From positions 1 to 64,000 of the forward strand of contig CAYREY010000002.1 of assembly GCA_964423405.1 (NCBI GenBank): a stretch of 64,000 nucleotides of DNA, given 5' to 3'. The translations under genes were made by a program, and so were the position numbers. Below the pieces are notes generated by a model. It saw only the letters and a program-made list of their open reading frames with translations, searched no databases and was not told the origin of the DNA. Each line of letters begins with the position of its first letter. The stretch's first letter is position 1. Positions 41,862-51,001 of this stretch are shown here, one piece after another. This DNA comes from Bog-950 sp964423405 (GTDB lineage: Bacteria; Bacteroidota; Bacteroidia; Chitinophagales; LD1).

Positions 41862-42494
41862 CTAGTTAGCCCCGGGTGTGGCTTCTTCATCGTCTATCTG
41901 GGTAACGCCGCCGGTCATTACAAATTTCATTACATCACCGGCACCTATGTCGTTAATAGGCTGTATCTGGTCGGTGTTAACAATGTAAAGGGTGCCCGAA
42001 AGATTATAGCTCCAGGGGGCATATACGGCCACCTTATCTTTAATATTCATTTCGCTCAGGTCATCCTGAGTAATAAAACCCATGCGGAACACCCCGGTAT
42101 TTTTACCCATTTCAAACATTACCGGCTTGTCAAATTTTTTCTTTTTGCTGATAAAGGCACCAAAAAAGTCTTTTACCGATGAGTATATATCTTTAACCAC
42201 CGGCACCCGCTCCATCAGTTCATCTAATATGTGTAATAATGGCTGGAAGAACACCAGCGAACCTACAAAGCCAATAAGGGCTACAATAAAAAACATGGCC
42301 ACTATGCCAATACCCGGATAATAGAAATGGAACAGGAAACGGAACACCTTTTCTATGCTCGAGTCTATCAGGTTGAAAATGTAAAACACAGCATAGATAG
42401 AAAGGAACATGGGCGCAATAAGAAGTAGCCCCTGCAGAAAGTAGGATACTATTTTGCCAAAACCTGATTTAAACCAGGTACGTGTTTTACCCAT
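41862..42494 (-). CDS. DUF502 membrane protein
   Basis: A 210-residue inner-membrane protein with two N-terminal helices (YFLQGLLLIAPMFLSIYAVFYIF; GIVAMFFIVALIGFVGSLVFF) and the DUF502 core ELMERVPVVKDIYSSVKDF ... FRMGFIT. Bacterial function is unknown; plant relatives (COV1/LCV) act in membrane trafficking. Convergent with the TPR gene, divergent from hppA. Confidence 0.87.
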   Translation of the reverse strand: MGKTRTWFKSGFGKIVSYFLQGLLLIAPMFLSIYAVFYIFNLIDSSIEKVFRFLFHFYYPGIGIVAMFFIVALIGFVGSLVFFQPLLHILDELMERVPVVKDIYSSVKDFFGAFISKKKKFDKPVMFEMGKNTGVFRMGFITQDDLSEMNIKDKVAVYAPWSYNLSGTLYIVNTDQIQPINDIGAGDVMKFVMTGGVTQIDDEEATPGAN

Positions 42495-42587
42495 ATAGTT
42501 GCTTTGCGCGGCAAAAATATAAACTTAAAGTGCCTTTTAGCCTGTACAGCCCTATTTTGCCTGTTTAATGAATGAAAACAACCAATA

Positions 42588-42618
42588 TTTCCATAATTCC
42601 CTTGTATTTCTATATTTG
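42588..42618 (+). promoter_or_regulatory. Promoter of hppA
   Basis: TTTC (42588-42591), a 19-base spacer and a perfect TATATTTG (42611-42618), 44 bases before the hppA ATG. Confidence 0.6.
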
Positions 42619-42662
42619 CCGACCTTTTAAAATCCGTTTAACAACTTAATCAACATAACTCA

Positions 42663-44873
42663 ATGGAAAATCTGATTTACATTCTACCCGTGTTCGGGGT
42701 TATAGCGTTGGTCTATATGGCCATACTATCCAGCTGGGTAACCAAGCAGGATGCCGGCGATGCTAAAATGAGCGGTATTGCCAACAACATTGCCGAAGGT
42801 GCTATGGCTTTCTTAAAAGCAGAGTACAAGGTACTGGGTATATATGTAGTTATAGCTGGTGTAACACTTGGTTTGCTTTCGCAGCACCCTAAGGTAGCAC
42901 AGCACAGCAGCTTACTGATAGTAGTATCATTTGTTATTGGCTGTTTCTTCTCGGCACTGGCAGGTTTCTTAGGTATGCGTATAGCTACAAAGGCTAACGT
43001 GCGTACCACACAGGCTGCCCGTACATCATTGGCAAAAGCGCTTAGCGTATCGTTTGCCGGTGGTACCGTAATGGGTTTGGGTGTTGCAGGTTTGGCTGTA
43101 ATTGGCTTAAGTGTTTTGTTCATTGTATTCTACCAGCTGTTTATGCAGGGCAACCTGGCTAACGGCGGTTACGATGGCATGATTAAAGTACTGGAAGTAC
43201 TAACCGGTTTCTCGCTGGGTGCAGAGTCTATAGCACTGTTTGCCCGCGTAGGTGGTGGTATATACACTAAGGCTGCCGACGTAGGCGCCGACCTGGTAGG
43301 TAAAGTAGAAGCAGGTATACCAGAAGATGACCCACGTAACCCGGCTACTATTGCCGATAACGTAGGCGATAACGTAGGGGACGTAGCAGGTATGGGTGCC
43401 GACTTGTTTGGTTCTTATGTAGCTACCGTACTGGCGTCTATGGTGTTGGGTAACTACCTTATTAAAGAAAACGGCGCCGATGCATTTGCCTTTGGTGGTA
43501 TTGCCCCAATATTGCTGCCAATGCTTATTGCCGGCCTGGGTATCGTATTCTCTATTATAGGTACTTTCTTTGTACGTATTAAAGATGATAAAGGCGATGT
43601 ACAACGCGCCCTTAACATGGGTAACTGGAGCAGTATACTGCTTACCATAGTAGCCTGCTACTTTATTATAGATATGATGTTGCCTGCTACTATCAAAATG
43701 TCATTCTTTGGTGAGGGCATTAAAGAGATAGCCCGAATCAACGTTTTCTTCTCGGTTATTATAGGTATGGTAGTAGGTGCGGTTATATCGTCTATTACCG
43801 AGTACTACACCGGCATTGGCACCAAACCAATCTTAAACATCATCAAGCAATCTGCTACCGGTGCTGCTACCAACATCATCGCTGGTCTATCTACCGGTAT
43901 GATGAGTACTGCCTCTCCAATCATTCTGTTTGCTATAGCTATTTTTGCTACCTACACACTGGCTGGTTTCTACGGTGTGGCTATTGCTGCTTCGGCTATG
44001 ATGGCTACCACCGCTATGCAGCTGGCCATAGATGCCTTTGGCCCTATTGCCGATAACGCCGGTGGTATTGCCGAAATGAGCCACCTGCCCGAAGAAGTAC
44101 GTGGCCGTACCGATATACTGGATAGCGTAGGTAACACTACCGCTGCTATAGGTAAAGGTTTTGCTATCGCTTCTGCTGCCTTAACTGCACTGGCCCTATT
44201 TGCCGCTTATGTTACTGTAACCGGTATAGATGGTATCAACATATTTAAAGCTAACGTACTTGCATCGTTGTTTGTAGGTGCTATGATTCCGGTGGTATTC
44301 TCTGCCCTGGCTATGAGCGCCGTAGGCCGCGCCGCTATGGATATGGTGAACGAAGTTCGCCGCCAGTTCCGCGAAATACCGGGTATACTGGAAGGTACCG
44401 GTACACCAGAGTATGGTAAATGTGTAGAGATATCTACCACTGCCGCGTTGCGCGAAATGTTACTGCCGGGTGCTATCACTATCGTTACTCCGCTTATTAT
44501 TGGTTTATTACCAGGCTTAGGTGCCGAGTGCCTTGGTGCCTATATGGCCGGTGTAACTGTTAGCGGTGTACTTTGGGCTATATTCCAAAACAACGCCGGT
44601 GGTGCATGGGATAACGCTAAAAAATCGTTCGAGAAAGGTGTAGATATAGAAGTGAACGGTAAGGTAGAGAAGTTCTACAAAAAATCGGAACCACACAAAG
44701 CTGCGGTAGTGGGCGATACAGTAGGCGATCCTTTCAAAGATACTTCAGGCCCATCTATGAACATCCTTATCAAGCTTTCATCGCTGGTAGGTTTAACTAT
44801 CGCTCCGCTTATTGCTGTTAATACAGAGCATAGCGCTTCGGTAATAGAAATGATTAAAAACCTGTTTGCATAA
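42663..44873 (+). CDS. hppA: Membrane-bound ion-translocating pyrophosphatase
   Basis: A 736-residue integral membrane enzyme of about 16 helices that couples pyrophosphate hydrolysis to H+ or Na+ pumping. The active-site loops are clear: DVGADLVGKVEAGIPEDDPRN and NPATIADNVGDNVGDVAGMG. The sequence GNTTAAIGKG carries alanine where K+-independent enzymes have lysine, so K+ dependence is predicted. Whether it pumps Na+ or H+ cannot be judged by eye. Own promoter and terminator. Confidence 0.95.
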   Translation: MENLIYILPVFGVIALVYMAILSSWVTKQDAGDAKMSGIANNIAEGAMAFLKAEYKVLGIYVVIAGVTLGLLSQHPKVAQHSSLLIVVSFVIGCFFSALAGFLGMRIATKANVRTTQAARTSLAKALSVSFAGGTVMGLGVAGLAVIGLSVLFIVFYQLFMQGNLANGGYDGMIKVLEVLTGFSLGAESIALFARVGGGIYTKAADVGADLVGKVEAGIPEDDPRNPATIADNVGDNVGDVAGMGADLFGSYVATVLASMVLGNYLIKENGADAFAFGGIAPILLPMLIAGLGIVFSIIGTFFVRIKDDKGDVQRALNMGNWSSILLTIVACYFIIDMMLPATIKMSFFGEGIKEIARINVFFSVIIGMVVGAVISSITEYYTGIGTKPILNIIKQSATGAATNIIAGLSTGMMSTASPIILFAIAIFATYTLAGFYGVAIAASAMMATTAMQLAIDAFGPIADNAGGIAEMSHLPEEVRGRTDILDSVGNTTAAIGKGFAIASAALTALALFAAYVTVTGIDGINIFKANVLASLFVGAMIPVVFSALAMSAVGRAAMDMVNEVRRQFREIPGILEGTGTPEYGKCVEISTTAALREMLLPGAITIVTPLIIGLLPGLGAECLGAYMAGVTVSGVLWAIFQNNAGGAWDNAKKSFEKGVDIEVNGKVEKFYKKSEPHKAAVVGDTVGDPFKDTSGPSMNILIKLSSLVGLTIAPLIAVNTEHSASVIEMIKNLFA

Positions 44874-44894
44874 TACAGCTGTTTTTTAGCATAT

Positions 44895-44928
44895 AAAAAG
44901 CCCCGTTGAATTATCAACGGGGCTTTTT
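44895..44928 (+). terminator. Terminator of hppA
   Basis: 15-bp perfect arms (aaaaagccccgttga and its complement), loop atta, followed by gttttt. Confidence 0.88.
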
Positions 44929-44944
44929 GTTTTTAGCTACCCGG

Positions 44945-45050
44945 GTTCACACCCCCCTAAATGTGTTAACCCACCCCATTAGCAATCAATTCGGTTTCAG
45001 TTAAATACAAAAATTTGATGTTAACCCACCCCCCTAAGCAGTTTAAACGA
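44945..45050 (-). repeat. Dispersed intergenic repeat, partial copy C (GTTAAC-box family)
   Basis: In reverse orientation, GTTAAC boxes lie at 45020-45025 and 44965-44970 (55 apart), with GTTTAAAC at 45041-45048 at the position of box 1. The context gggggtgggttaacat-caaattt matches copies A and B. The tail faces the 3' end of hppA. The left half of the repeat is not recognisable. Confidence 0.6.
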
Positions 45051-45684
45051 AAGGATCGACTAAATATAATTATTAATAATAATGTGTTTTCTTCTTTCTC
45101 CTGCTGGCGCACGTCTGCGACGTGTACCGTTGTAGCAATAAGCACATAAGTACAAATCACACAACGGAATCCCGATACCCATTGGGTTTCCGTTGTGTAT
45201 TTAATAATGTTATGGCATAAGCAGGTGCCCCTACTGGGCTGTGCCCACAACTGTTCGAAACCTGTATTTAAAAACTCTTCCATTTTCGGCTGCACCTATG
45301 CCCCTTATGAAAACGCCGTTAAGAAATTTCCTCGAAGCCAGGCAAGAAATGAAAAACTGTTTGAGGCCAAGGGGCATTAACTAATAATGGGCACACTGGT
45401 ATGCCGAGTTTTTTTCATGCGCGGGGGGAGGAAATTTTAGGCAGTTTTCATACAGGGCTTGAGTTTTGCTCCACTTTTGGTCAAGCAAAAGTGGAAAAGC
45501 TACTATGTAGCGATTAACCCTACCTTAACAGCTAATTTTGCTTATAGCAAAACAAGGTTTCGAACACTTATGGGCTGTGCCTATGCCCGGGCAAGTAAGT
45601 AGCCTTTGGTTACTGTTAGCTAAAAGCTTAACGCAAACATTTAATAATGCTTAGCCACTAACGGAAACCTGCGTAAGTCAATAT
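45051..45684. other. Intergenic region with eroded repeats, no gene
   Basis: Holds repeat family D copy 1 (45101-45350), two further dyads (acacaacggaa / ttccgttgtgt near 45159-45196, and tccactttt 45470-45478 / aaaagtgga 45487-45495) and an 11-base inverted pair (tgttcgaaacc near 45252, ggtttcgaaca near 45557). No frame with protein-like composition was found. Confidence 0.5.
45101..45350 (+). repeat. Intergenic repeat family D, copy 1 (degenerate)
   Basis: Three blocks shared with 50301-50550: ctgctggcgcacgtctgcga plus cgtgt (45101-45125), gcacataagtacaaatcaca plus caacggaa (45142-45169), and cattttcggct ... aaaacgccgt (from 45281). The first two blocks are separated by exactly the same distance (41 bases) in both copies. 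The right arm of the first hairpin is lost here. Confidence 0.65.
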
Positions 45685-47625
45685 TTATTCTCTCACTAAC
45701 TTAACTGCATAGCTGGTGCCGTTGCTACTGCTTAGTTTTAAAACATACACACCTGTTGCGGTTACAGCTGCCAAATCCATGTTCAGGTAATTATTAGCGG
45801 CATATAAGTTATCGGTTGCTGTTATCACTCTGCCGGTTAAATCGAACACGCTGGCGATATAATTGCCTTCCGGTAAACCATTAATGCGCACCGAATTACT
45901 AAACGGATTAGGCACCACCGATAGTGCCGGTAGTTTACTTTCGGTAATATCGTTAAACACCCGGCCTACAGTAAAATCATCTATGTAAAAGTTATTGCTG
46001 ATGCGCGAGCCCCATATCCGCAGTTTAAAACGCACATGGTCGGTTTTAAAAGCACTATCAATAGGTACATTTACCTGGCTCCAGTATGCTGCGCTGGTGG
46101 GTATAAACAGGTTGCTTACGTAGCCACCGCTCATTAAGGCATCGCCGCCTTTTTTAAATACAGGTACCCACGTGGCACCACAGTTTTTAGTGGCATACAC
46201 CACCAGCGAATCAATAGGCCCCGGCGGCGTAAATTGCTGCGATGCATACGAGTATACAAACGAAAGGCTATCGTTAGGTGCGGTTACGTTGGTTAAGTCA
46301 AACGCCGGCGTTATCAATTCATCGTAACTGCCGTTTACGGTGCTGTTAAAATTGGTAAGCACTATAGCCATGCTGTTGGTAAAGGCACCGTTGCCTATTG
46401 GCATAAAAGCAGCCTGGTCGTCATCTATATTCATAGCAATCCAGTTAGCATTAAAATCGGCTGTATCGTTAAAGCTGTTGTAATATGGCACACTTAGTTG
46501 TGCCGTGGCATCTGCTACATACACCATCGCACGTGTTTTGGTACTGCTGCCCTGCGCGTTACCTACAGCAAGCGTTATGGTATGCCAACCCAGCGTATTA
46601 AACGTTACCACCGGGTTGGCATCGGCCGAGGTGCTTATATCGGCATGTTGAAAGCTCCAGCTACGCGTAGCTACACTGCCGTTATAACTGTTATCGCTAA
46701 AGGTAACCGGTGTGCCCAGGCAAACCAGCCGTTTATCTACACTAAAATCGGCTACAGGCGGGCTGGGTAGCGGGTTGGCATAATCGGTGCCGGTAGCCGT
46801 AAGGTTACTGGCCATAGTCAGGCTATCGCGGTAGTTATTAATGCAGGTATGCACCCTGGCTTTTTGCCCATTGGTAAACATGCGGCTACAGTAGCTAAAA
46901 TCCATAAAGTTCTGCACGTTCTCGGGTATGTTGCCGGTACAATAGTTAAGCGCCAGATTGCAGGTAGTGCTGCCACGGGTGGGCGGGGTATCGGCCACGC
47001 TATCGCCCTCGGCGCAGGCCACACCAGGGTCCATGGTTAGCCCCCAGGGGTGCAGCAGGCACAGGTAATGGCCCACCTCGTGCGTTAATGCGCGCGATAA
47101 AATGGGGCTACCGGTGCCTATCGATCCTACATAATCGCTTAGTACCATCATGTCGCCACATCCCGGCACCGAACTATCGCCCGATAAAACAGCACCGGGG
47201 TAATAGGCATAGCCCGAATAAGTGGCCGTTTGTTTTAACACCCATACATTAAGATACCGGCTTGGGTCCCACTCATTCAACCGTGCGGTTGGCCCGCCTA
47301 CGTATGTAAGCGAACTGTATATCCGGTCTATACCATTGGTATAATTGCCGTTGGGGTCAATATTAGCCAGCCGGAACGTTACCTGCATATCGGCAATGTT
47401 GTTCTGGTAGTAAGCAATTACATCCGCTGTATCGGCATTCTGTTTATTAAAATCTTCGTTCAGTATGCGCATGGCGTCCATTATCTGCGCATCGCTTATG
47501 TTCTCGGGGCCACCCTGGTGCAGCACATGAAACACCACCGGTATGGTGTACGATTGTGCCGGCAGTTTGCAATTGTACAATAGCAGCATAACCGTAAACA
47601 ACAAATACGTATAGTGTGTTTTCAT
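45685..47625 (-). CDS. T9SS-exported M43-family (pappalysin-like) metalloprotease
   Basis: A 646-residue secreted zinc protease. Signal peptide to about residue 24 (LLLYNCKLPAQ), catalytic domain opening IPVVFHVLHQGG, zinc-binding HEVGHYLCLLH at 182-192, and Met-turn NFMDFSYCSRMFT. A PKD-like domain follows (about 290-370, RSWSFQHADISTSADANPVVTF), then a beta-sandwich (about 375-560, ITPAFDLTNV ... FYIDDFTVG) like the MAM/CBM modules after such proteases, and a T9SS type A sorting domain (SVVPNPFSNSVRI). No long propeptide separates the signal from the catalytic domain. Divergent from the lipoprotein array. Confidence 0.92.
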   Translation of the reverse strand: MKTHYTYLLFTVMLLLYNCKLPAQSYTIPVVFHVLHQGGPENISDAQIMDAMRILNEDFNKQNADTADVIAYYQNNIADMQVTFRLANIDPNGNYTNGIDRIYSSLTYVGGPTARLNEWDPSRYLNVWVLKQTATYSGYAYYPGAVLSGDSSVPGCGDMMVLSDYVGSIGTGSPILSRALTHEVGHYLCLLHPWGLTMDPGVACAEGDSVADTPPTRGSTTCNLALNYCTGNIPENVQNFMDFSYCSRMFTNGQKARVHTCINNYRDSLTMASNLTATGTDYANPLPSPPVADFSVDKRLVCLGTPVTFSDNSYNGSVATRSWSFQHADISTSADANPVVTFNTLGWHTITLAVGNAQGSSTKTRAMVYVADATAQLSVPYYNSFNDTADFNANWIAMNIDDDQAAFMPIGNGAFTNSMAIVLTNFNSTVNGSYDELITPAFDLTNVTAPNDSLSFVYSYASQQFTPPGPIDSLVVYATKNCGATWVPVFKKGGDALMSGGYVSNLFIPTSAAYWSQVNVPIDSAFKTDHVRFKLRIWGSRISNNFYIDDFTVGRVFNDITESKLPALSVVPNPFSNSVRINGLPEGNYIASVFDLTGRVITATDNLYAANNYLNMDLAAVTATGVYVLKLSSSNGTSYAVKLVRE

Positions 47626-47760
47626 GTAGTAAAACTATGTAATAACTATAGAGTTGGTGTACCCCCTGTAAAATATTACAGTGGCGTGACAATAACATAG
47701 AACTATTTTATACCAGATTAAATAATTACTTAATTTTACTGTGAACCTATTTTGCCGCGC

Positions 47761-48470
47761 ATGCGCTACGTAACACTACTATGTTTTGTCACCTTGTGCC
47801 TTCTTTGGTCAGCCTGTAAAAAACAAGCCTGCCAGGATGTGGTTTGCCCGGCCAACAGCGAATGCAAAGATGGTGACTNNNNNNNNNNNNNNNNNNNNNN
47901 NNNNNNNNNNNNNNNNNNNNNNNNNNNNNNNNNNNNNNNNNNNNNNNNNNNNNNNNNNNNNNNNNNNNNNNNNNNNNNCAAGCCTGCCAGGATGTGGTTT
48001 GCCCGGCCAACAGCGAATGCAAAGATGGTGACTGTAACTTAACCTGTGGCCCTAACCAGCAGTTGGTTAACGGACATTGCCAGTGTGTTGCCGGCTGGGG
48101 TGGTATAGGTTGTGTGGTTCATTCGGCGGCGCTGGCAGGTAAATACCATTTTACGGGTTATGAAATAAGCTATAATGTAACGGCAACACCACGGCGTGAT
48201 ACTACTTTTATAAATGATACTGCCGATGTTGTTTTTAGTGCCGATACTGTTTTTGCAAGGGAAAAGCAATTTGTGTATGGCACACAGTTTAGACGGTATG
48301 ATTCAGTAAATTATCACCAGTATCAATACCAGCCACCATATATATCAATGGTCAATGGCGGAGTGATAGGGTTTCGTAAGTCGCAGCCCGATACACTTTT
48401 CTTCGAAACTACATTTGGCACACCAGCAGTATATTCGTTCATAAGGCTATATGGTTTTAAAGTACAATAA
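47761..48470 (+). CDS. EGF-like lipoprotein 1 of tandem array (spans artefact gap)
   Basis: Collapsing the 55-base duplication and Ns gives a 184-residue protein. Lipoprotein signal ends LLWSAC (lipidated Cys), then KKQACQDVVCPANSECKDGDC, CGPNQQLVNGHCQC and GWGGIGC, an EGF-like cysteine pattern. The remaining 120 residues are beta-rich (YHFTGYEISYNVT, FAREKQFVYGTQF, DTLFFET) and end LYGFKVQ. An ATG 9 bases upstream is also possible. Exposed envelope protein of unknown role; first of four. Confidence 0.82.
47824..48033. other. Scaffold gap flanked by a 55-base duplication (artefact)
   Basis: 100 Ns at 47879-47978 between identical 55-base copies (47824-47878, 47979-48033). Merging gives an intact frame. 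The break falls in the Cys-rich segment that is similar between paralogues. Confidence 0.9.
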
Positions 48471-48474
48471 TGCA

Positions 48475-49050
48475 ATGAAAAGTAAAATACAAACTGCAAT
48501 CTCTCATAAAATGGCTTTGCTTACTGCAACTGTAGTGTTGTTATTGTTTGCAACCTGCAAAAAGCAAGCCTGTCAGTATGTAGTATGCCCGGCTAATGCT
48601 GTTTGCGTAAACGGCACATGTAGTACGGTATGTGGCCCTAACCAGCATACAGTGGCAGATAATTGCGTATGCGATAGCGGCTGGATTGGTGAAAGTTGCC
48701 AGATATATGCAGGTCGCTATTCCGGGCGATATCACTTTGTTGGTAATTGGAGTGGAGGTTTTGGCGGTGGCCCCTATTCTTCAGGAAACATAGATGACAC
48801 ATCCGATGTATTTTTTCTACACGATACACTCATAACACGTGAAAAACAGTTTGTATATATAAGCTATCTTAATGGACAGGACTCTGCAACATACCATCTG
48901 TTTAGATATGTCACCCCTTACTCATCCGGGTCAAATTACGAGTACATTAAAACAAGAAAAGAATTGCCTGATACGCTTTTTTATAGCTGTAGTGAGGGTT
49001 CATTGGCAGGAGGGTATAATACGAAATTAACAGGAATAAAAATTCAGTAA
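48475..49050 (+). CDS. EGF-like lipoprotein 2 of tandem array
   Basis: A 191-residue protein starting 4 bases after lipoprotein 1. Signal with lipobox LLFATC, then KKQACQYVVCPANAVCVNGTC, CGPNQHTVADNCVCDSGWIGESC. C-terminal beta-rich domain (RYSGRYHFVGNWSGG, TREKQFVYISYLNGQ, LPDTLFYSCS) ending LTGIKIQ. The segment REKQFVY is shared with protein 1, showing that the C-terminal domains are homologous too. Confidence 0.85.
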   Translation: MKSKIQTAISHKMALLTATVVLLLFATCKKQACQYVVCPANAVCVNGTCSTVCGPNQHTVADNCVCDSGWIGESCQIYAGRYSGRYHFVGNWSGGFGGGPYSSGNIDDTSDVFFLHDTLITREKQFVYISYLNGQDSATYHLFRYVTPYSSGSNYEYIKTRKELPDTLFYSCSEGSLAGGYNTKLTGIKIQ

Positions 49051-49061
49051 CCTACAACAGT

Positions 49062-49556
49062 ATGGTGCATATTATCAGCAAATGGCAGTATCTGCCAGCA
49101 TTAATGGTAGTGCTGTTCCTGGTTCCTGCCTGTAACAAAAGCAGCCAGCTATGTGGCCCTCATGCTCACTTGGTTAACAGTTCATGTTTTTGCGATACCG
49201 GCTGGGTAGGAAGTAATTGCACGGTTTCTGTTGGGCAGTTTGCTGGTTGGTATCATCTGTATGGCACAGATCATACTATAACGGTGGGGCAAAACTACAC
49301 AGATACTGTAGATGAACTGATGGAGATGACAGTGGCTGGAAACGGATTATATACCGGGGGGGCTATCCGTAATTATTTGTACGATGAACAAGCCTCTGGT
49401 TCATCTGGTTATTACACATTTTCGTGGAATGCAGATCATTTAAACAACAGTACCCTGAGGTTTGCAAAGGGTAACGACTCGTTATATTTCTACCGTACGT
49501 TAGGTGGCCCCGGCGGGGCTACGGTAACTACACTTAGCGGAGTAAAACTACAATAG
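49062..49556 (+). CDS. EGF-like lipoprotein 3 of tandem array (shortened Cys-rich part)
   Basis: A 164-residue protein, lipobox LVPAC. It lacks the KKQACxxVVCPAN block and keeps only the second half of the pattern (LCGPHAHLVNSSCFCDTGWVGSNC). The C-terminal domain (GQFAGWYHLYGTD ... KGNDSLYFYRTLG) ends LSGVKLQ as in the others. Either an internal deletion or an ancestral short form. 11 bases behind gene 2. Confidence 0.83.
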   Translation: MVHIISKWQYLPALMVVLFLVPACNKSSQLCGPHAHLVNSSCFCDTGWVGSNCTVSVGQFAGWYHLYGTDHTITVGQNYTDTVDELMEMTVAGNGLYTGGAIRNYLYDEQASGSSGYYTFSWNADHLNNSTLRFAKGNDSLYFYRTLGGPGGATVTTLSGVKLQ

Positions 49557-49564
49557 CTATTTTT

Positions 49565-50274
49565 ATGAACGACGTAAATACATTTATGAATAAACCGCTA
49601 CTGCTTATTGCATTTACATGTATGCTATGGATGGGTTGCAAAAAACAAGCCTGCGATGGCGTAGTGTGCCCGGCTAATGGAAGATGTATAGATGGAGATT
49701 GCTATTCAACATGCGGCCCTAACCAGCATGAGGTAGGCTATACTTGCCAGTGCGATACCGGCTGGGTTGGTTACTTATGTAAAATCCCCAAGGGACGTAT
49801 TTCGGGCAGTTATCATGTTACAGGCTATTATTATGATTATGCAATGAATAATACATCAACGCCACTAACTGTTATTGATGACACAACAGATGTGGTGTTT
49901 AATAATGACAAAATTTACTTTAACGGATATAACTATACTTGTTCCGGATGTGATAACGACCGCAACGAGTATTATTCATTTGGGTGGTTCAATGGTTCTC
50001 ATAGTNNNNNNNNNNNNNNNNNNNNNNNNNNNNNNNNNNNNNNNNNNNNNNNNNNNNNNNNNNNNNNNNNNNNNNNNNNNNNNNNNNNNNNNNNNNNNNN
50101 NNNNNTGATAACGACCGCAACGAGTATTATTCATTTGGGTGGTTCAATGGTTCTCATAGTCATAGCTCTCTTAAATTTAGAAGGCAACCGGACGATTCAT
50201 TGTTTTATTATTCATATGTAGGAGGGCTTGGTAGTGGTAGAGTTACATCATTTAATGGCGTAAAAATTCACTAG
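49565..50274 (+). CDS. EGF-like lipoprotein 4 of tandem array (spans artefact gap)
   Basis: After collapsing the artefact gap, a 184-residue protein (177 from the ATG at 49586). Lipobox LWMGC, then KKQACDGVVCPANGRCIDGDC, CGPNQHEVGYTCQCDTGWVGYLC. C-terminal domain (RISGSYHVTGYYYDY ... QPDDSLFYYSYVGG) ends FNGVKIH. Starts 8 bases after gene 3, so all four probably share a transcript. Confidence 0.82.
49951..50160. other. Scaffold gap flanked by a 55-base duplication (artefact)
   Basis: 100 Ns at 50006-50105 between identical 55-base copies (49951-50005, 50106-50160). Merging extends the frame to the stop at 50272-50274. Confidence 0.9.
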
Positions 50275-50291
50275 AGGACTAACCTACTTCA

Positions 50292-50550
50292 CCAGTTCCC
50301 CTGCTGGCGCACGTCTGCGACGTGTGCCAGCAGGGGAACTGGCACATAAATACAAATCACACAACGGAAGATTGCTTCTGACTTTGACACTTTTGTTTTC
50401 TTTAGGATAAAGTCATCGCAATGACATCCTTTTTTATGTATCCGACCAGTAGTAGTCTGCACCCATAAGGGTTCTTAACACGCTACATTTTCGGCTACTC
50501 TTATAGCCCCTTATTAAAACGCCGTAAAAATCTCATCGAAGCTGCGCAGA
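50292..50550 (+). repeat. Intergenic repeat family D, copy 2, with a long perfect hairpin
   Basis: Begins with a 51-base hairpin (50292-50342): 17-bp perfect outer arms ccagttcccctgctggc and complement, a G-T pair, 6-bp inner arms cacgtc / gacgtg and a 3-base loop. Then gcacataaatacaaatcaca at 50342 and cattttcggct ... aaaacgccgt from 50486, as in copy 1. It could also terminate transcription from the lipoprotein genes, but no T-run follows. REP-like or transposon-end sequence is likely. Confidence 0.7.
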
Positions 50551-50569
50551 GATTAAGCTGATTATGCAT

Positions 50570-50942
50570 CTATTTCCTTTCTACTGTTTGCTCTGTACTA
50601 CTACTTGTATTTTTTGTATTCTGTGTTTCTATGTGGCTGTAGCTGTTATAGTACTATATTAATCAGCCAATGCCTTTCTACTGTTCTCTCAGTATTACCA
50701 CTTGTATTTTTTTGTATTCTATGTTCCTATGTGGTTGCGGCTGTTATAGTACTATATTAATTAGCTATTTCCTTTCTACTGTTTGCTCTGTACTACTACT
50801 TGTATTTTTTGTATTCTGTGTTTCTATGTGGCTGTAGCTGTTATAGTACTATATTAATCAGCCAATGCCTTTCTACTGTTCTCTCAGTATTACCACTTGT
50901 ATTTTTTTGTATTCTATGTTCCTATGTGGTTGCGGCTGTTAT
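50570..50942. repeat. Higher-order tandem repeat (195-base unit of two ~97-base halves)
   Basis: 50570-50747 is identical to 50765-50942 (178 bases, period 195). Each unit consists of two diverged halves of 97-98 bases (A: cctttctactgtttgctctg..., B: cctttctactgttctctcag...), giving the order ABAB. A short related piece (attcctatgtggttatggct) occurs at 55479-55502 in the spacer of the RND operon. No coding potential is conserved; the copy identity points to recent duplication. Confidence 0.85.
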
Positions 50943-51001
50943 TTGTACCCAACCATTTGAAGCAGACTACAGCACCACAAAAACAGCAAGCACATAAAAA
51001 C

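Noticed and set aside
45195..45380. A 61-residue frame in the intergenic region upstream of the M43 gene
   Set aside because: It overlaps repeat family D, which is disrupted in the other copy, and has no recognisable features.
50570..50942. CRISPR array
   Set aside because: Units are about 97 bases, directly adjacent, without unique spacers, and no cas gene is present.
50800..50997. A 65-residue reading frame in the tandem repeat
   Set aside because: It is made of repeat sequence, is not maintained in the other units and has no protein-like pattern.
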